Origin: Sphingobacterium olei
GTDB lineage: Bacteria; Bacteroidota; Bacteroidia; Sphingobacteriales; Sphingobacteriaceae
Assembly: GCF_005048855.1 (NCBI RefSeq)
Contig: NZ_SUME01000001.1
Location: forward strand, 310,001 to 374,000
Reading direction: 5' to 3'
DNA length: 64,000 nucleotides
Below are positions 35,924 to 45,142 of the stretch, piece by piece. The position numbers and the translations under genes are program-made. The notes beneath the pieces were generated by a model, which worked only from the letters and a program-made list of their open reading frames with translations, ran no database searches and had not been told where the DNA came from. How positions within the stretch are numbered: position 1 is the first letter of the stretch; every line of letters starts with the position of its first letter.

Positions 35924-36203
35924 CCCATTGGCAGATGCTTACGTGGGGATGACGCCCTATGGTTTTGTGGGCAACGATCCTATAAATTATTTGGATCCAG
36001 ACTGTCGGAAGATTGATGGGGTCAGCAGTGGTTATTGTTATCAGGAATACATGAGCTGGCGAAGCGCGATTGGACAGGGCGAGCAGGATCTAGTGGGTCT
36101 GATGGAACGTCTCGAATCTGGAGAGGAAGGGTTTTCGACACCGATCACGACGCTAAAGGGAGTTCTGGCGAAGGCGTATCAATATACATGGTCGTTAAAG
36201 TAG
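35904..36203 (+). pseudogene. Orphan RHS tip cassette
   Basis: The reading contains the last strip of an RHS core (NDPLADAYVGMTPYGFVGNDP then INYLDPD) without the rest of the core, followed by about 65 residues of a different C-terminal domain (CRKIDGVSSGYCYQEYMSW...). This is the known pattern of displaced RHS toxin tips that keep a short piece of core as recombination homology. It has no signal or repeats, so it is probably silent unless recombined onto the upstream gene. The tip domain itself I do not recognise. Confidence 0.7.
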
Positions 36204-36211
36204 TGAAGGAT

Positions 36212-36727
36212 ATGATTGAAAAGATAGAAATATGGTTGAATATTTTCCATTACTGTATATACAAGGCAGATTATAAACTCCATATGCTGTCCAATAAAAT
36301 AAACCCTTTTATATTAATAGGGAAAATCCCAGCAGTGAAAAGAAAGTTTGAAGAACAAGGCACAACCCATCTTGATGTTGCAAATAAAGTTTGGACAGAT
36401 AAAAGGTTCGGTTTTGGAATTATGGCATCTGGCGGGACATTAGCTGGTATTGTAACTTTTTTGTTGTGGGGTTTTACAAGTACTTTTTTTGGTTATTTGA
36501 ATGTTTATTTTCTGGTTAAACCAATTTATGTTTTTGCTTACGCCATTTTTTCTTTTATTCTTTGCTACTGCACTGTTTTTAAGGGAGATAAGTATGTCAA
36601 GTATTTCAAGAAGCTGGATAAGCGATCAAGAAAAGAGAAGTGGAAATACGCCTTATTCACGCTTCTCTTCGTAATAGGATCAGTAGCTCTCTGGCTTTAT
36701 AGCTTTAGGTTTTTGTCGAAGCTTTAA
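36212..36727 (+). CDS. Membrane protein, probable immunity for the orphan tip
   Basis: 171 residues from ATG 36212 (ATG 36188 is also in frame but lies inside the orphan tip). A basic N-terminal part is followed by three or four membrane helices (ASGGTLAGIVTFLLWGFTS, PIYVFAYAIFSFILCYCTV, YALFTLLFVIGSVALWLYS). It directly follows the orphan tip and is closed by a terminator, as expected for the matching immunity gene. I do not recognise the family. Confidence 0.6.
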   Translation: MIEKIEIWLNIFHYCIYKADYKLHMLSNKINPFILIGKIPAVKRKFEEQGTTHLDVANKVWTDKRFGFGIMASGGTLAGIVTFLLWGFTSTFFGYLNVYFLVKPIYVFAYAIFSFILCYCTVFKGDKYVKYFKKLDKRSRKEKWKYALFTLLFVIGSVALWLYSFRFLSKL

Positions 36728-36750
36728 GATTGGGTTAAGAATACAAGGAA

Positions 36751-36778
36751 GCCTCGGAGATATCCGGGGCTTTTATTT
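36751..36778 (+). terminator. Rho-independent terminator
   Basis: GCCTCGG / CCGGGGC (36751-36757 and 36764-36770, one T-G pair) followed by TTTTATTTT. It ends RHS locus 1. Confidence 0.8.
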
Positions 36779-37053
36779 TGCGAAAGCCTTTTTAGTACGG
36801 GGGTTCTTCTGGAGATAAGCTGTTGTTCCAGATGTTAGTTAAACTACGGATAACTACCTGCAAGATCTTTTTAGGATCAATAGTTATGATTTTAGGAAAG
36901 GACACAGGTCTGTGATACAGGGAAACGGCTCGAGGATACCGAACAAAAACATGCCGACTATCCATATTCAAAACAATTCATCTTTTGGTTTGCAAGACCA
37001 ATTATTACAATTTAGGTAAGTTACCTATAGGTATTGCGCGTAGTGTAAATATG

Positions 37054-37126
37054 GCAATAGAAATTTTGTTAAACATTTTGACAACAAAAATATTGTCATT
37101 ATATTTAGCAATGGAAATTTTGTTAA
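37054..37126 (+). repeat. Direct repeat upstream of the ATPase pair
   Basis: GCAATRGAAATTTTGTTAA occurs at 37054-37072 and 37108-37126, 54 bp apart; the second copy runs up to the ATG at 37128. They may be operator sites or a duplicated promoter. The rest of 36779-37053 shows nothing I can name. Confidence 0.5.
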
Positions 37127-37127
37127 C

Positions 37128-38294
37128 ATGAGGAATAGTTTAGGAAATCCAGCAAGAGGAGATGCTTTTTATCCCAGAGATAAAGAAATCAATAAATTAT
37201 ACAGGGCACTCAAATCAGGAGCGAGTATATATCTTTCCGCGCCGAGAAGGGTAGGAAAGACGTCTATACTTAAATATATGGAGGAAAATCCCCAGGACGG
37301 ATACTACTTTGTGTATATTATTACCGAATCTGTTGATTCAGGAAATGAATTTTTCAAAATAATTTTCGAAGCCTTGTTGAATAGTGATGCCATTAATGCG
37401 CTGTCTAAAGCATCTGCTAACTTCCGAGATTTTGTTCTTAGCATTATGGATCGTGTTAAAAAAATCTATAACGTAGAATTGCGAGAGCGTGATGAAACCG
37501 ATTATTACGATATATTGGTAGAGCTATTTTCAAATGTAAAGCGAGAACTCGGACAGCTAGTAGTACAGATTGATGAGTTTCCACAAACCATACAGAATAT
37601 TTTAAATACAGAAGGTCGTGGTGCCGCTGAACGTTTTATTCAAAAGAATAGAGCTCTTCGGCATCATCCTGAGGTAGCTGGCAAAATACAGTTTATCTAT
37701 ACAGGCTCGCTATCCCTGTATCCTATGGTCGAGCAGGTAACACAGTTAACTGCAGTTAATGATTTACGTGCTGTCGAATTGCAAGCTCTTTCTGTAGATG
37801 AAGCGAATGATTTTTTGCAACGGTTGTTGGGAGAGGAGAGTTTAACTATTAAGATGGATTTACTGCAATACGTGTTAGATAAAATGAAGTGGTACATACC
37901 CTTTCATCTACAATTGATAGCCCAAGAATTGATTGAAGTATATGAGGTTGAAGAAAAAGAGATCGATGTAATAACTGTAGACAAGGCTTTTGAGCAAGTA
38001 GTTCATGTACGAAATCGAGCTCAGTTCGAGCCATATTTTGCTCGATTGAACAGTGTGTTTAAAGGACCGGAGCATGCATTTGTTCTTGATGTGCTTAAGT
38101 ATGTGGCGTTGTACGATCAGATCGATGAAGATGTAATGGTAGATCTCGGTGTAAAGCATGCCGTAGAAGATATGCAACGCATAAAGAATATAGTAGAAGG
38201 AGATGGTTACCTCTACTACAGCCAAGAAGATAGGGTATATCGTTATACGTCCCCTATCTTACAGCTATGGTGCAGGCGACATATGTGTAGATAA
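37128..38294 (+). CDS. AAA-type ATPase (archaeal-ATPase-like)
   Basis: 388 residues. Walker A is SAPRRVGKTS (K44, T45) and Walker B is LVVQIDEF near residue 148. An opening FYPRDKEINKLYRALKSG and the later IQFIYTGSLSLYPMVEQV are typical of this ATPase class, which is common in Bacteroidota and Archaea. The C-terminal third is a winged-helix-like region ending YTSPILQLWCRRH. These proteins often act as NTPase switches in defence or mobile-element genes, but the function is unknown. It lies 16 nt before a second, larger ATPase, so the two form an operon. Confidence 0.75.
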   Translation: MRNSLGNPARGDAFYPRDKEINKLYRALKSGASIYLSAPRRVGKTSILKYMEENPQDGYYFVYIITESVDSGNEFFKIIFEALLNSDAINALSKASANFRDFVLSIMDRVKKIYNVELRERDETDYYDILVELFSNVKRELGQLVVQIDEFPQTIQNILNTEGRGAAERFIQKNRALRHHPEVAGKIQFIYTGSLSLYPMVEQVTQLTAVNDLRAVELQALSVDEANDFLQRLLGEESLTIKMDLLQYVLDKMKWYIPFHLQLIAQELIEVYEVEEKEIDVITVDKAFEQVVHVRNRAQFEPYFARLNSVFKGPEHAFVLDVLKYVALYDQIDEDVMVDLGVKHAVEDMQRIKNIVEGDGYLYYSQEDRVYRYTSPILQLWCRRHMCR

Positions 38295-38310
38295 TTTAAT
38301 TAAATAAAAA

Positions 38311-40842
38311 ATGGGAGAACCAACGTTATATAATCCGGCAAATCTGCGAGAGGACGATCTGATCGCCAATTTTGTCGTGCGCACCAAAACCTTTGAAAAG
38401 ATATTCAAGGACATTCGTACTAGTGTTATGCGTTATCCGGAAAAGCATTACTTGATACAGGGCCAGCGGGGTATGGGTAAGACCACATTATTGCTGCGGT
38501 TGAAGTATGAAGTAGCACGTACTGAAGAGCTTAAAGACTGGTTAGTGCCGGTGTTTTTTAACGAGGAGACTTATGATGTTACTAGTTTGTCCAGTCTCTG
38601 GGAAAGAATATTAAGATATCTTGACGAATATTTTGATACCAATGGCGAATATTATGATTACACAGAGCAATTTGTAGACAAGGAGGATTATGAGCGACTT
38701 TGCTTTAAATTCTTGATTGAAAAACTACACGAGCGTGAAAAAAAGCTGATTATTTTCTTCGATAACTTTGGGGAACTTTTCTTGGACAATCTACGTGAAA
38801 AGGAGAAACGTAGATTGAGAGAAATTTTGATAGAATGCAATGACATCCGTATTATAGGGGCATCAGCGGTGGTCATCAATGATCTACACGATTACAGCCA
38901 ACCGTTTTTTGAGTTTTTTCATATTATCTATCTCGATGGACTGACAAAGGAAGAGACCTACGAGCTGATATCAAAGCTTCAAGAGGATTGTCCTCAAGCC
39001 AGACGTATAGATATAAAAAGGCATAAAGCTAAAATTGATACTTTAGCTGTCTTAACAGGCGGAGTTATTCGTACAATTATGATGCTGTATCAGGTGCTAT
39101 TAGACGATCCTAACGGTAAGGCGTTGGAAGATTTGGAGAAAGTATTGGATAAAGCTACGCCACTGTATAAACATCGTATTGAAGATTTGCCTACGCAGCA
39201 GAGACGCATTGTCGATGTAATCGCTAAGAAATGGGATGCAGTAAGTGCCAAGGAGATTGCAGCCGAAATCCGTGAGGATGGAAAAAAAGCGCAGACCAAG
39301 TTGATTTCAGCGCAGTTGGCACAATTGGAGAAGAATAATGTAGTTGAGAAGAAAGCAACGACGACTAAGAATCATTTATACCAACTCAAAGAGAGATTTT
39401 TTAATATTTGGTATCTAATGCGCAATGGTGATCGTCGAGATCGCAAGCGCGTGGCGAGGTTAACCAAATTCTTAGAAATGTGGTATGATGATGAGGATAG
39501 CTTTGATGCTTTTGTAAAAAGCCACATTAGTTCATTGCGGTCAGGAAAGTACGCTCCGGCTTCGGCTTTATTACTAGTGGATGCATTGGTTAACTCGGAT
39601 AAGTTTGATCCGAATAAATTGGATGATCTTATTGAAGAAACATCAAATGTTCTTAGAGAAGAAGAACGTAAATATTTACCGAATCTCGAGAATCGTAAAA
39701 TTTCTCTTGCTCTTAGATCTTATAAAGAGGAAAATCTAGAAAGGGCTATAAATCTTCTGTCTAATGTAAGAAAGACAGAAGCTTACCTATTATTATCTAA
39801 AATTTTTACCGATCTGCAACAGATAGAGGAAGCCAAGGCAGTGTTGGATAAGATAGATCAAATTTCCAATGAATGGTTGAATTTGCTATTTCTTTTATGT
39901 AATAGCTTAAATTACTATGATGCATTATTTAGGATAGTTGAGGTTAGTACAGATTTAAAACCAGAACATAAAGAACAAGTGTTGGGCGATGCCTATTTGA
40001 ATCAGCAAGTTTGGGATTTAGCTTTGGAACATTACTACAAAGCGTTAGATCTGGGGATGGATCAGGTGTTAAAGAAAATCAAATTTATATACGAACTGAA
40101 AGGTGATTGGAAAAAAACAGAGGAAGTGCTCATACATGGGGTTGAAAAAGGCGTAATTTCTAGGGGCGAATTATATACATTTTTGGCTTTTACAAAAGAA
40201 GATTTTACGTCTTTAGCGGAGTGGTTGAGTAACGCACCGAAAGATGGAGATTATTACTTCTTCAAAGGTTTTTCTGCTTTAGAAAAGCAGGATCGAAAAG
40301 GTGATTTAAATATTAATATTACTTCATCGTACTTCAGAAAAGCTGTTGACCTGTATGCAAAGCATGACCCAAATAATGTTCTTAGGGAAATCGCGTATAG
40401 TTTTTTATTAATCGGACTTATAGAAGAAGTAAAAGACCTTTCTGCTTCTAAAGAGCTCTTGATGGAGATTGAAAGTTACGATATAATCACCTCGTCAAAG
40501 CCATTGAAATTAATTAAAGCCTTTATTTTGATATGGGAAGGGGGTTATTACAGCGAATATATAGAACAGCTTTTCAATGATGTTGATAAAGACCACTATG
40601 ATGTATTTAATGATGTTCTTATACTTCTTTTATCAAGACATCAATATCATCTATTGTATAATAATTTTGAAAAGTACCCGACATTAAAAGAATTATTTAA
40701 GCCTACATATTATGCGTTAATGACATTGTTAAAAGATGAGATGCCGAATGAGATCATAAAGATGGGGGAGGAACTAAAAGTGCCTGTAGAAGAAATTCTA
40801 CAAAAAGTAAAGCAGATGAAGGTAGCTTACAAGCTTAACTAA
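38311..40842 (+). CDS. AAA ATPase with winged helix and TPR-like C-terminus
   Basis: 843 residues. Walker A is GQRGMGKTT (51-59) and Walker B is KLIIFFDNFGELF near residue 150. A winged-helix domain follows at about 290-375 (TQQRRIVDVIAKKWDAVSAKEIA, then NNVVEKKATTTKNHLYQLKERFF). Residues about 450-800 are helical repeats of TPR type (SLALRSYKEENLERAINLLSN, YLNQQVWDLALEHYYKALDLG). The plan, NTPase then winged helix then repeats, is that of STAND-like signal NTPases. I infer a sensor or signal function together with the ATPase upstream. No effector domain is visible. Confidence 0.75.
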   Translation: MGEPTLYNPANLREDDLIANFVVRTKTFEKIFKDIRTSVMRYPEKHYLIQGQRGMGKTTLLLRLKYEVARTEELKDWLVPVFFNEETYDVTSLSSLWERILRYLDEYFDTNGEYYDYTEQFVDKEDYERLCFKFLIEKLHEREKKLIIFFDNFGELFLDNLREKEKRRLREILIECNDIRIIGASAVVINDLHDYSQPFFEFFHIIYLDGLTKEETYELISKLQEDCPQARRIDIKRHKAKIDTLAVLTGGVIRTIMMLYQVLLDDPNGKALEDLEKVLDKATPLYKHRIEDLPTQQRRIVDVIAKKWDAVSAKEIAAEIREDGKKAQTKLISAQLAQLEKNNVVEKKATTTKNHLYQLKERFFNIWYLMRNGDRRDRKRVARLTKFLEMWYDDEDSFDAFVKSHISSLRSGKYAPASALLLVDALVNSDKFDPNKLDDLIEETSNVLREEERKYLPNLENRKISLALRSYKEENLERAINLLSNVRKTEAYLLLSKIFTDLQQIEEAKAVLDKIDQISNEWLNLLFLLCNSLNYYDALFRIVEVSTDLKPEHKEQVLGDAYLNQQVWDLALEHYYKALDLGMDQVLKKIKFIYELKGDWKKTEEVLIHGVEKGVISRGELYTFLAFTKEDFTSLAEWLSNAPKDGDYYFFKGFSALEKQDRKGDLNINITSSYFRKAVDLYAKHDPNNVLREIAYSFLLIGLIEEVKDLSASKELLMEIESYDIITSSKPLKLIKAFILIWEGGYYSEYIEQLFNDVDKDHYDVFNDVLILLLSRHQYHLLYNNFEKYPTLKELFKPTYYALMTLLKDEMPNEIIKMGEELKVPVEEILQKVKQMKVAYKLN

Positions 40843-40886
40843 TAAAAGTAGATTTTTTGTAATCCAATAAATGTTTTAAAAGTTGT

Positions 40887-41030
40887 TATGTCGTATTATT
40901 TGAATCAAAAGTAGGTGGAACTGCCAGATATCCGAGTATCAAGAGTGCCTCCAGAGCGCTAGGAATTCATAATACCACCATCTCTGCCGCCATAAGGGGC
41001 GATAGCAATACTGCAGGCGGTTACCAATCC
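40887..41030 (+). pseudogene. NUMOD1-like DNA-binding fragment
   Basis: The frame through 40926-41025 reads ARYPSIKSASRALGIHNTT followed by ISAAIRGDSNTAGGYQ, the helix-turn-helix module (NUMOD1 type) found at the end of many phage and mobile HNH or GIY-YIG nucleases. No nuclease domain is attached and no good start is present, so it is a remnant. It suggests a mobile endonuclease once sat between the ATPase pair and RHS locus 2. Nothing else is visible in 40843-41066. Confidence 0.55.
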
Positions 41031-41066
41031 CAAGACCTACTATCCCCGGACTCTTTCGGATATTTT

Positions 41067-41102
41067 TTTGTTAAAATATGGTCTGTTTTTGTTAAAATAC
41101 GG
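41067..41102 (+). promoter_or_regulatory. Duplicated element upstream of RHS locus 2
   Basis: TTTGTTAAAATATGG (41067-41081) and TTTGTTAAAATACGG (41088-41102), 21 bp apart, match the pair at 27771 upstream of locus 1. The shared leader continues to about 41215. Confidence 0.6.
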
Positions 41103-41251
41103 TCGTTTCCTACCTGTGCTTATGGCTATCTTGTCGTGATATAAAAATTATTAACACGCCAGGGAGATGAGACTCCTGTTCCCGTTTTCTGTCTACCGGA
41201 TGTCCACTGGCTGCTTATTTTTTTGAACGTTTCCATGAAAAGCCAAATAAG

Positions 41252-44200
41252 ATGAGATTTCACATATTCTGTTTACAGTTGTTTTTAATGGCCTGTGCGA
41301 TGGGCCAGGACCGTCCGCCCGTTCCGGTAAGCCCGGAGGCCGCGGCACTGATGAAGAAGGTGGACTATCCGGTGGACCTGAACCGTGGCGTGGTCGATAT
41401 ATCCGTTCCGCTGTTCTCGCTGGATGTGGGCGACCTGAGCCTTCCGGTCGGTCTGAGCTACCACTCAGGCGGTTTTCGCCGCAACGAGCAGTCGACACGT
41501 TCAGGACTTGGATGGAGCCTGACCACGGATCTTCAGGTCGCCCGTGTGGTAAACGGGAAGGATGACCTGGTCGGCAGCACGGGTTATGCAAACAACACGC
41601 AGATCAAGGGGGGCAGTGGATCGCAGTACGATTTCGATCCCAATGGGAGTTTCATGAACAACAACATCTTTTATCTGGAGCTCAATGGAGACGGTACGCC
41701 TGATAAGTTCAGTTTCCAGCTTCTGGGCAAATCCGGGACGTTCTATGTAAAGAAAAATACCAATGGGAACGGCTACAGTTTTGTTACGATCCCTTACGAG
41801 AACATCAAGATCACATACAATGACGGAGCTTTTTATATTACGGACACCGACGGCACGGAGTACAAGTTCGGCAAGACGACTGCCGAGGCCGGAGAGCTGG
41901 CCTCGGTGCAGCAGAGCGCTGCGGAGCACCTGTTGGAAATGACGGACTTCAAGGTTACGGCCTGGAAGTGCCATGTGATACGCTCGGCCCGTGGGGGCAA
42001 CGAAATGGTGTTCGAGTACGACATGAAGAACCCTGAATACGCCAATACCACCGAGGACAAGGTTGTGGTGCACAAGAATATCTCGAACAGATCTTCCCTT
42101 GGGGAGGTCCGACAGGGGAGTCCGGAGCCTTTCTATGGTTCCTGGGAAAGTTTTTTTCCGACACAGGGCCCCCATAAGATCACCTACCTGTCCCGTCCGC
42201 TGATCGAGGAGCATTACGGAGGCCTCAATGAACGGAACAGGTACCGCGTACCCTACTATATAAACTCAACGGGACAGTTCGGTTTCCAGGATCTCACCTC
42301 GGGTTCGCTGAACAATTTCCGGAGTGCCCAGATATGGCCCCTTGCCCTCAGGAGGATAAGTACGAGACTGGAGACGGTTGAATTTACGGGTGCGTACAAG
42401 CTGGGCCAGATCGAGCACAGGACCTCAGGAAACGACCTGTTGAAGAAGGTCGATTTTTTTATATCCGTGTCCGCTCTGAATTACAATGGCGATCTGATGG
42501 AAACCAGATACCTGGACTCACTCCATATTTACAGTTCAGCTACCGGCACACCGGACCGTTATGGATTCTCCTATTACAGTAAGTTCAATTTCGGCCACCA
42601 GCTCAAGGGCGGTGATATGTGGGGCTATGTGAACGACTTTACGTTCAATTCATACAGTTTCAACAGCAGCACCTCCACGATGCCCTACCAGACCCATCCG
42701 GTAGATTGGTACTGGGTTCCGGGCAACACGTACGCGACGTTCGTGAATACGTACTTTACGACGGGCAACAGTTTCTCCCCGGAGGTGCGGCGGCACCGGT
42801 ACCATCCGAGCCGGTCCGGTATGCTGCAGGGCATGTTAAAACGTATAGTCCGTCCAGGGGGCGGGGCTGTAGAGTTTGACTATGAGCCGCACCGGTACCG
42901 GCAGCAGATGGACAACGGCAGCTATGCCCAGTCGGTCCCCGTAGAGGCCGGCGGTCTGCGGATACGGACGGTCAGCCATATCGATTTCAGGGACGGCCAG
43001 AAACTGCTGAAACAGGAGAGCTACCGGTATGGGCGCAACGAAGAAGGTACCGGAGAGTGTTTTATCCGTCCGCCCCGGTCAAAGGAGGCACGCTATTACA
43101 ATTTTGTGGGTGTTGAGGCCGAACCCATCTACAATGTATTTTACACCAGGAACAGCTATACAACTGTGATCAATGGGATATCGGTACCTTCCAATACGTC
43201 ATATTATCTGACCAAGGATACGGTGTACACCTATTATCCGGGAGAGCATTTCAACTATTCGATGCCCAACGGTTCCCCCGTGTATTATACGCATGTTACC
43301 AGATACGATGTGGATTACGGGCAGCAGAGCGGCAAGACGGTTTACGAGTATTACGGTCCGGAAGCTTTTATGAGCGTCTATACACGTTATCTGTTCGAGA
43401 TGTTCCATGTTCCCTATTTTGAGAGTGCGCCGATCAAGTCGTTCTATGAGCTTGGGCATCTGAAGTCAAAGACTTTATATAAGCGGAGCAACCGCCCGTT
43501 ACCGAGGTTTGAGAAGGTACACAGGCAGCAGTACAGCTATACACGGTACCTCCAGAGCGGTGTCATCCGGGTATTACATGCGCGCAGACGTACCAATTTT
43601 TATGCCCTGAACAGCAATAATCCCTATACGGACCACCAGATCTATGTGCCCGGATTTTACTCCGGGAGTTCGGGCGGGATATCGGCAGGAGCTGACGGTT
43701 ACCGGTTTTATGAATATACGATCTCCTGCGGCAGGATGCTGGTCGAGCAGGAGCGGGAGACCAGCTATACCCCCACAGGAGATTCGGTTGTCACGGTCCG
43801 GGACTACAGCTATGCGAGTCTTCCCTACCTACAGCCCTCATCCGTTAGTGAAACGGGAGGTGACGGCACGGCCAGGGAGACGGTCTACAGGTATCCCAAC
43901 AACTATCCATCCAATAGTGTCTTTCAGTCCATGACAGCAAAGAACATGGTCTCTGTACCCGTAGAGCGGATCGAGAAGGTAAACGGATCAGAAACCTACC
44001 GGCAGCTCACCGAATACAGGGCCATCGGGGAAGGCGCGTTCTATGTACCCTCCCGGGTACGGGAGGCCCGTAGCGGGGGAACGCTGTATGATGTGCTGAA
44101 CTACGGTCTCCATGATGTTTACGGCAACGTCCTTCAGTACAGTGAGCGGGACGGTGTTCCCAACAGTATCCTCTGGGGGTACAGCTCAAGCCGGCCGGTC

Positions 44201-45058
44201 CTGGTGGGCAGGAACCTTTCCTACTCGGGCATCACATTCCGTGAAGAGAACTGGGTGCGAAATCCGGCAAGTGCCCCATCCCTGGAATCCAATCTGATGT
44301 CAGAACACCCCGGTCTGGGGCCCGCAACCTCGGATATACGGTATTTCACGTATGACAGGACCGGGAATATCATGAGCGAGTTCGACGGGAGACTGCTTCC
44401 GACGCGTTATACCTATGACGGCAACAACCGTCTGGCCTCGGTGCATGACCACGGGGGCAGGGTGACCAGAAAGATAGACTACAACCTTTACGAATGGCAG
44501 CCGTGGGTACTTTCCACGATATCGTTCAGCCGGCCCGCTATGGCGACGATCAGCTGGAATACGATGCTCTATAATTATGTAAAGTATGGAGGCGACAAGC
44601 TTGGGGCAGACATCGATCTGGCGACGCTGCAGGCGGAGGGAGAGATTCCTGTCTCCTATTACTACGTAGATTTTTCCGATACGACCCAGGCTCTTTCCGC
44701 ACCTGCCGGACAGCAGTTTGTGGAGCTGAAGCTGTACAGTGCATATATGACGGCCTATGACTATCCCAGGTATGCCTACGTGGATATCCTTAAGGATGGC
44801 CACGTCGTTGCGAGCAGTTCGAGACTGCCTTTCAATGAGATGATGGCGGCACAGAAGAGCCATATATCGATGTACGTTCCCGGAGGCAGCTATACGGTGA
44901 GCTTCCGTGTGGACCCCTCGGCGCGGCATGAGGACGGCTTTTTTACAAATTTTTATGTAAATAATACAACTGCCGGTACCTCGTCGATGATCCAGCAGGG
45001 CAGCAGTCATACATTTGTTATGGGGAGCAGTTACGAGATCTGGGTAACCAATTTTTGA
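41252..45058 (+). CDS. RHS/YD-repeat-type protein, N-terminal partner of locus 2
   Basis: 1,268 residues, signal peptide ending ACAMGQD. It opens with KKVDYPVDLNRGVVDISVPLF and LPVGLSYHSGGFRRNEQST then GLGWS, the same beginning as the locus 1 partner. YD-type lines occur late (YFTYDRTGNIMSEFDGRLLPT, YDGNNRLASVHDHGGRVTR). The last 180 residues are a beta-rich module. Base composition is clearly more GC-rich than the surroundings, which suggests separate origin or replacement. It precedes the RHS core protein by 84 nt. Role as for locus 1: part of the shell of a secreted polymorphic toxin. Confidence 0.75.
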   Translation: MRFHIFCLQLFLMACAMGQDRPPVPVSPEAAALMKKVDYPVDLNRGVVDISVPLFSLDVGDLSLPVGLSYHSGGFRRNEQSTRSGLGWSLTTDLQVARVVNGKDDLVGSTGYANNTQIKGGSGSQYDFDPNGSFMNNNIFYLELNGDGTPDKFSFQLLGKSGTFYVKKNTNGNGYSFVTIPYENIKITYNDGAFYITDTDGTEYKFGKTTAEAGELASVQQSAAEHLLEMTDFKVTAWKCHVIRSARGGNEMVFEYDMKNPEYANTTEDKVVVHKNISNRSSLGEVRQGSPEPFYGSWESFFPTQGPHKITYLSRPLIEEHYGGLNERNRYRVPYYINSTGQFGFQDLTSGSLNNFRSAQIWPLALRRISTRLETVEFTGAYKLGQIEHRTSGNDLLKKVDFFISVSALNYNGDLMETRYLDSLHIYSSATGTPDRYGFSYYSKFNFGHQLKGGDMWGYVNDFTFNSYSFNSSTSTMPYQTHPVDWYWVPGNTYATFVNTYFTTGNSFSPEVRRHRYHPSRSGMLQGMLKRIVRPGGGAVEFDYEPHRYRQQMDNGSYAQSVPVEAGGLRIRTVSHIDFRDGQKLLKQESYRYGRNEEGTGECFIRPPRSKEARYYNFVGVEAEPIYNVFYTRNSYTTVINGISVPSNTSYYLTKDTVYTYYPGEHFNYSMPNGSPVYYTHVTRYDVDYGQQSGKTVYEYYGPEAFMSVYTRYLFEMFHVPYFESAPIKSFYELGHLKSKTLYKRSNRPLPRFEKVHRQQYSYTRYLQSGVIRVLHARRRTNFYALNSNNPYTDHQIYVPGFYSGSSGGISAGADGYRFYEYTISCGRMLVEQERETSYTPTGDSVVTVRDYSYASLPYLQPSSVSETGGDGTARETVYRYPNNYPSNSVFQSMTAKNMVSVPVERIEKVNGSETYRQLTEYRAIGEGAFYVPSRVREARSGGTLYDVLNYGLHDVYGNVLQYSERDGVPNSILWGYSSSRPVLVGRNLSYSGITFREENWVRNPASAPSLESNLMSEHPGLGPATSDIRYFTYDRTGNIMSEFDGRLLPTRYTYDGNNRLASVHDHGGRVTRKIDYNLYEWQPWVLSTISFSRPAMATISWNTMLYNYVKYGGDKLGADIDLATLQAEGEIPVSYYYVDFSDTTQALSAPAGQQFVELKLYSAYMTAYDYPRYAYVDILKDGHVVASSSRLPFNEMMAAQKSHISMYVPGGSYTVSFRVDPSARHEDGFFTNFYVNNTTAGTSSMIQQGSSHTFVMGSSYEIWVTNF

Positions 45059-45142
45059 CGGTATGGAATATAGGGCACAGTTTTTTTTTACGGCATCTGG
45101 TTTGATTGAGACAAACCAGATGCCTTACCGGTACTTGACATT

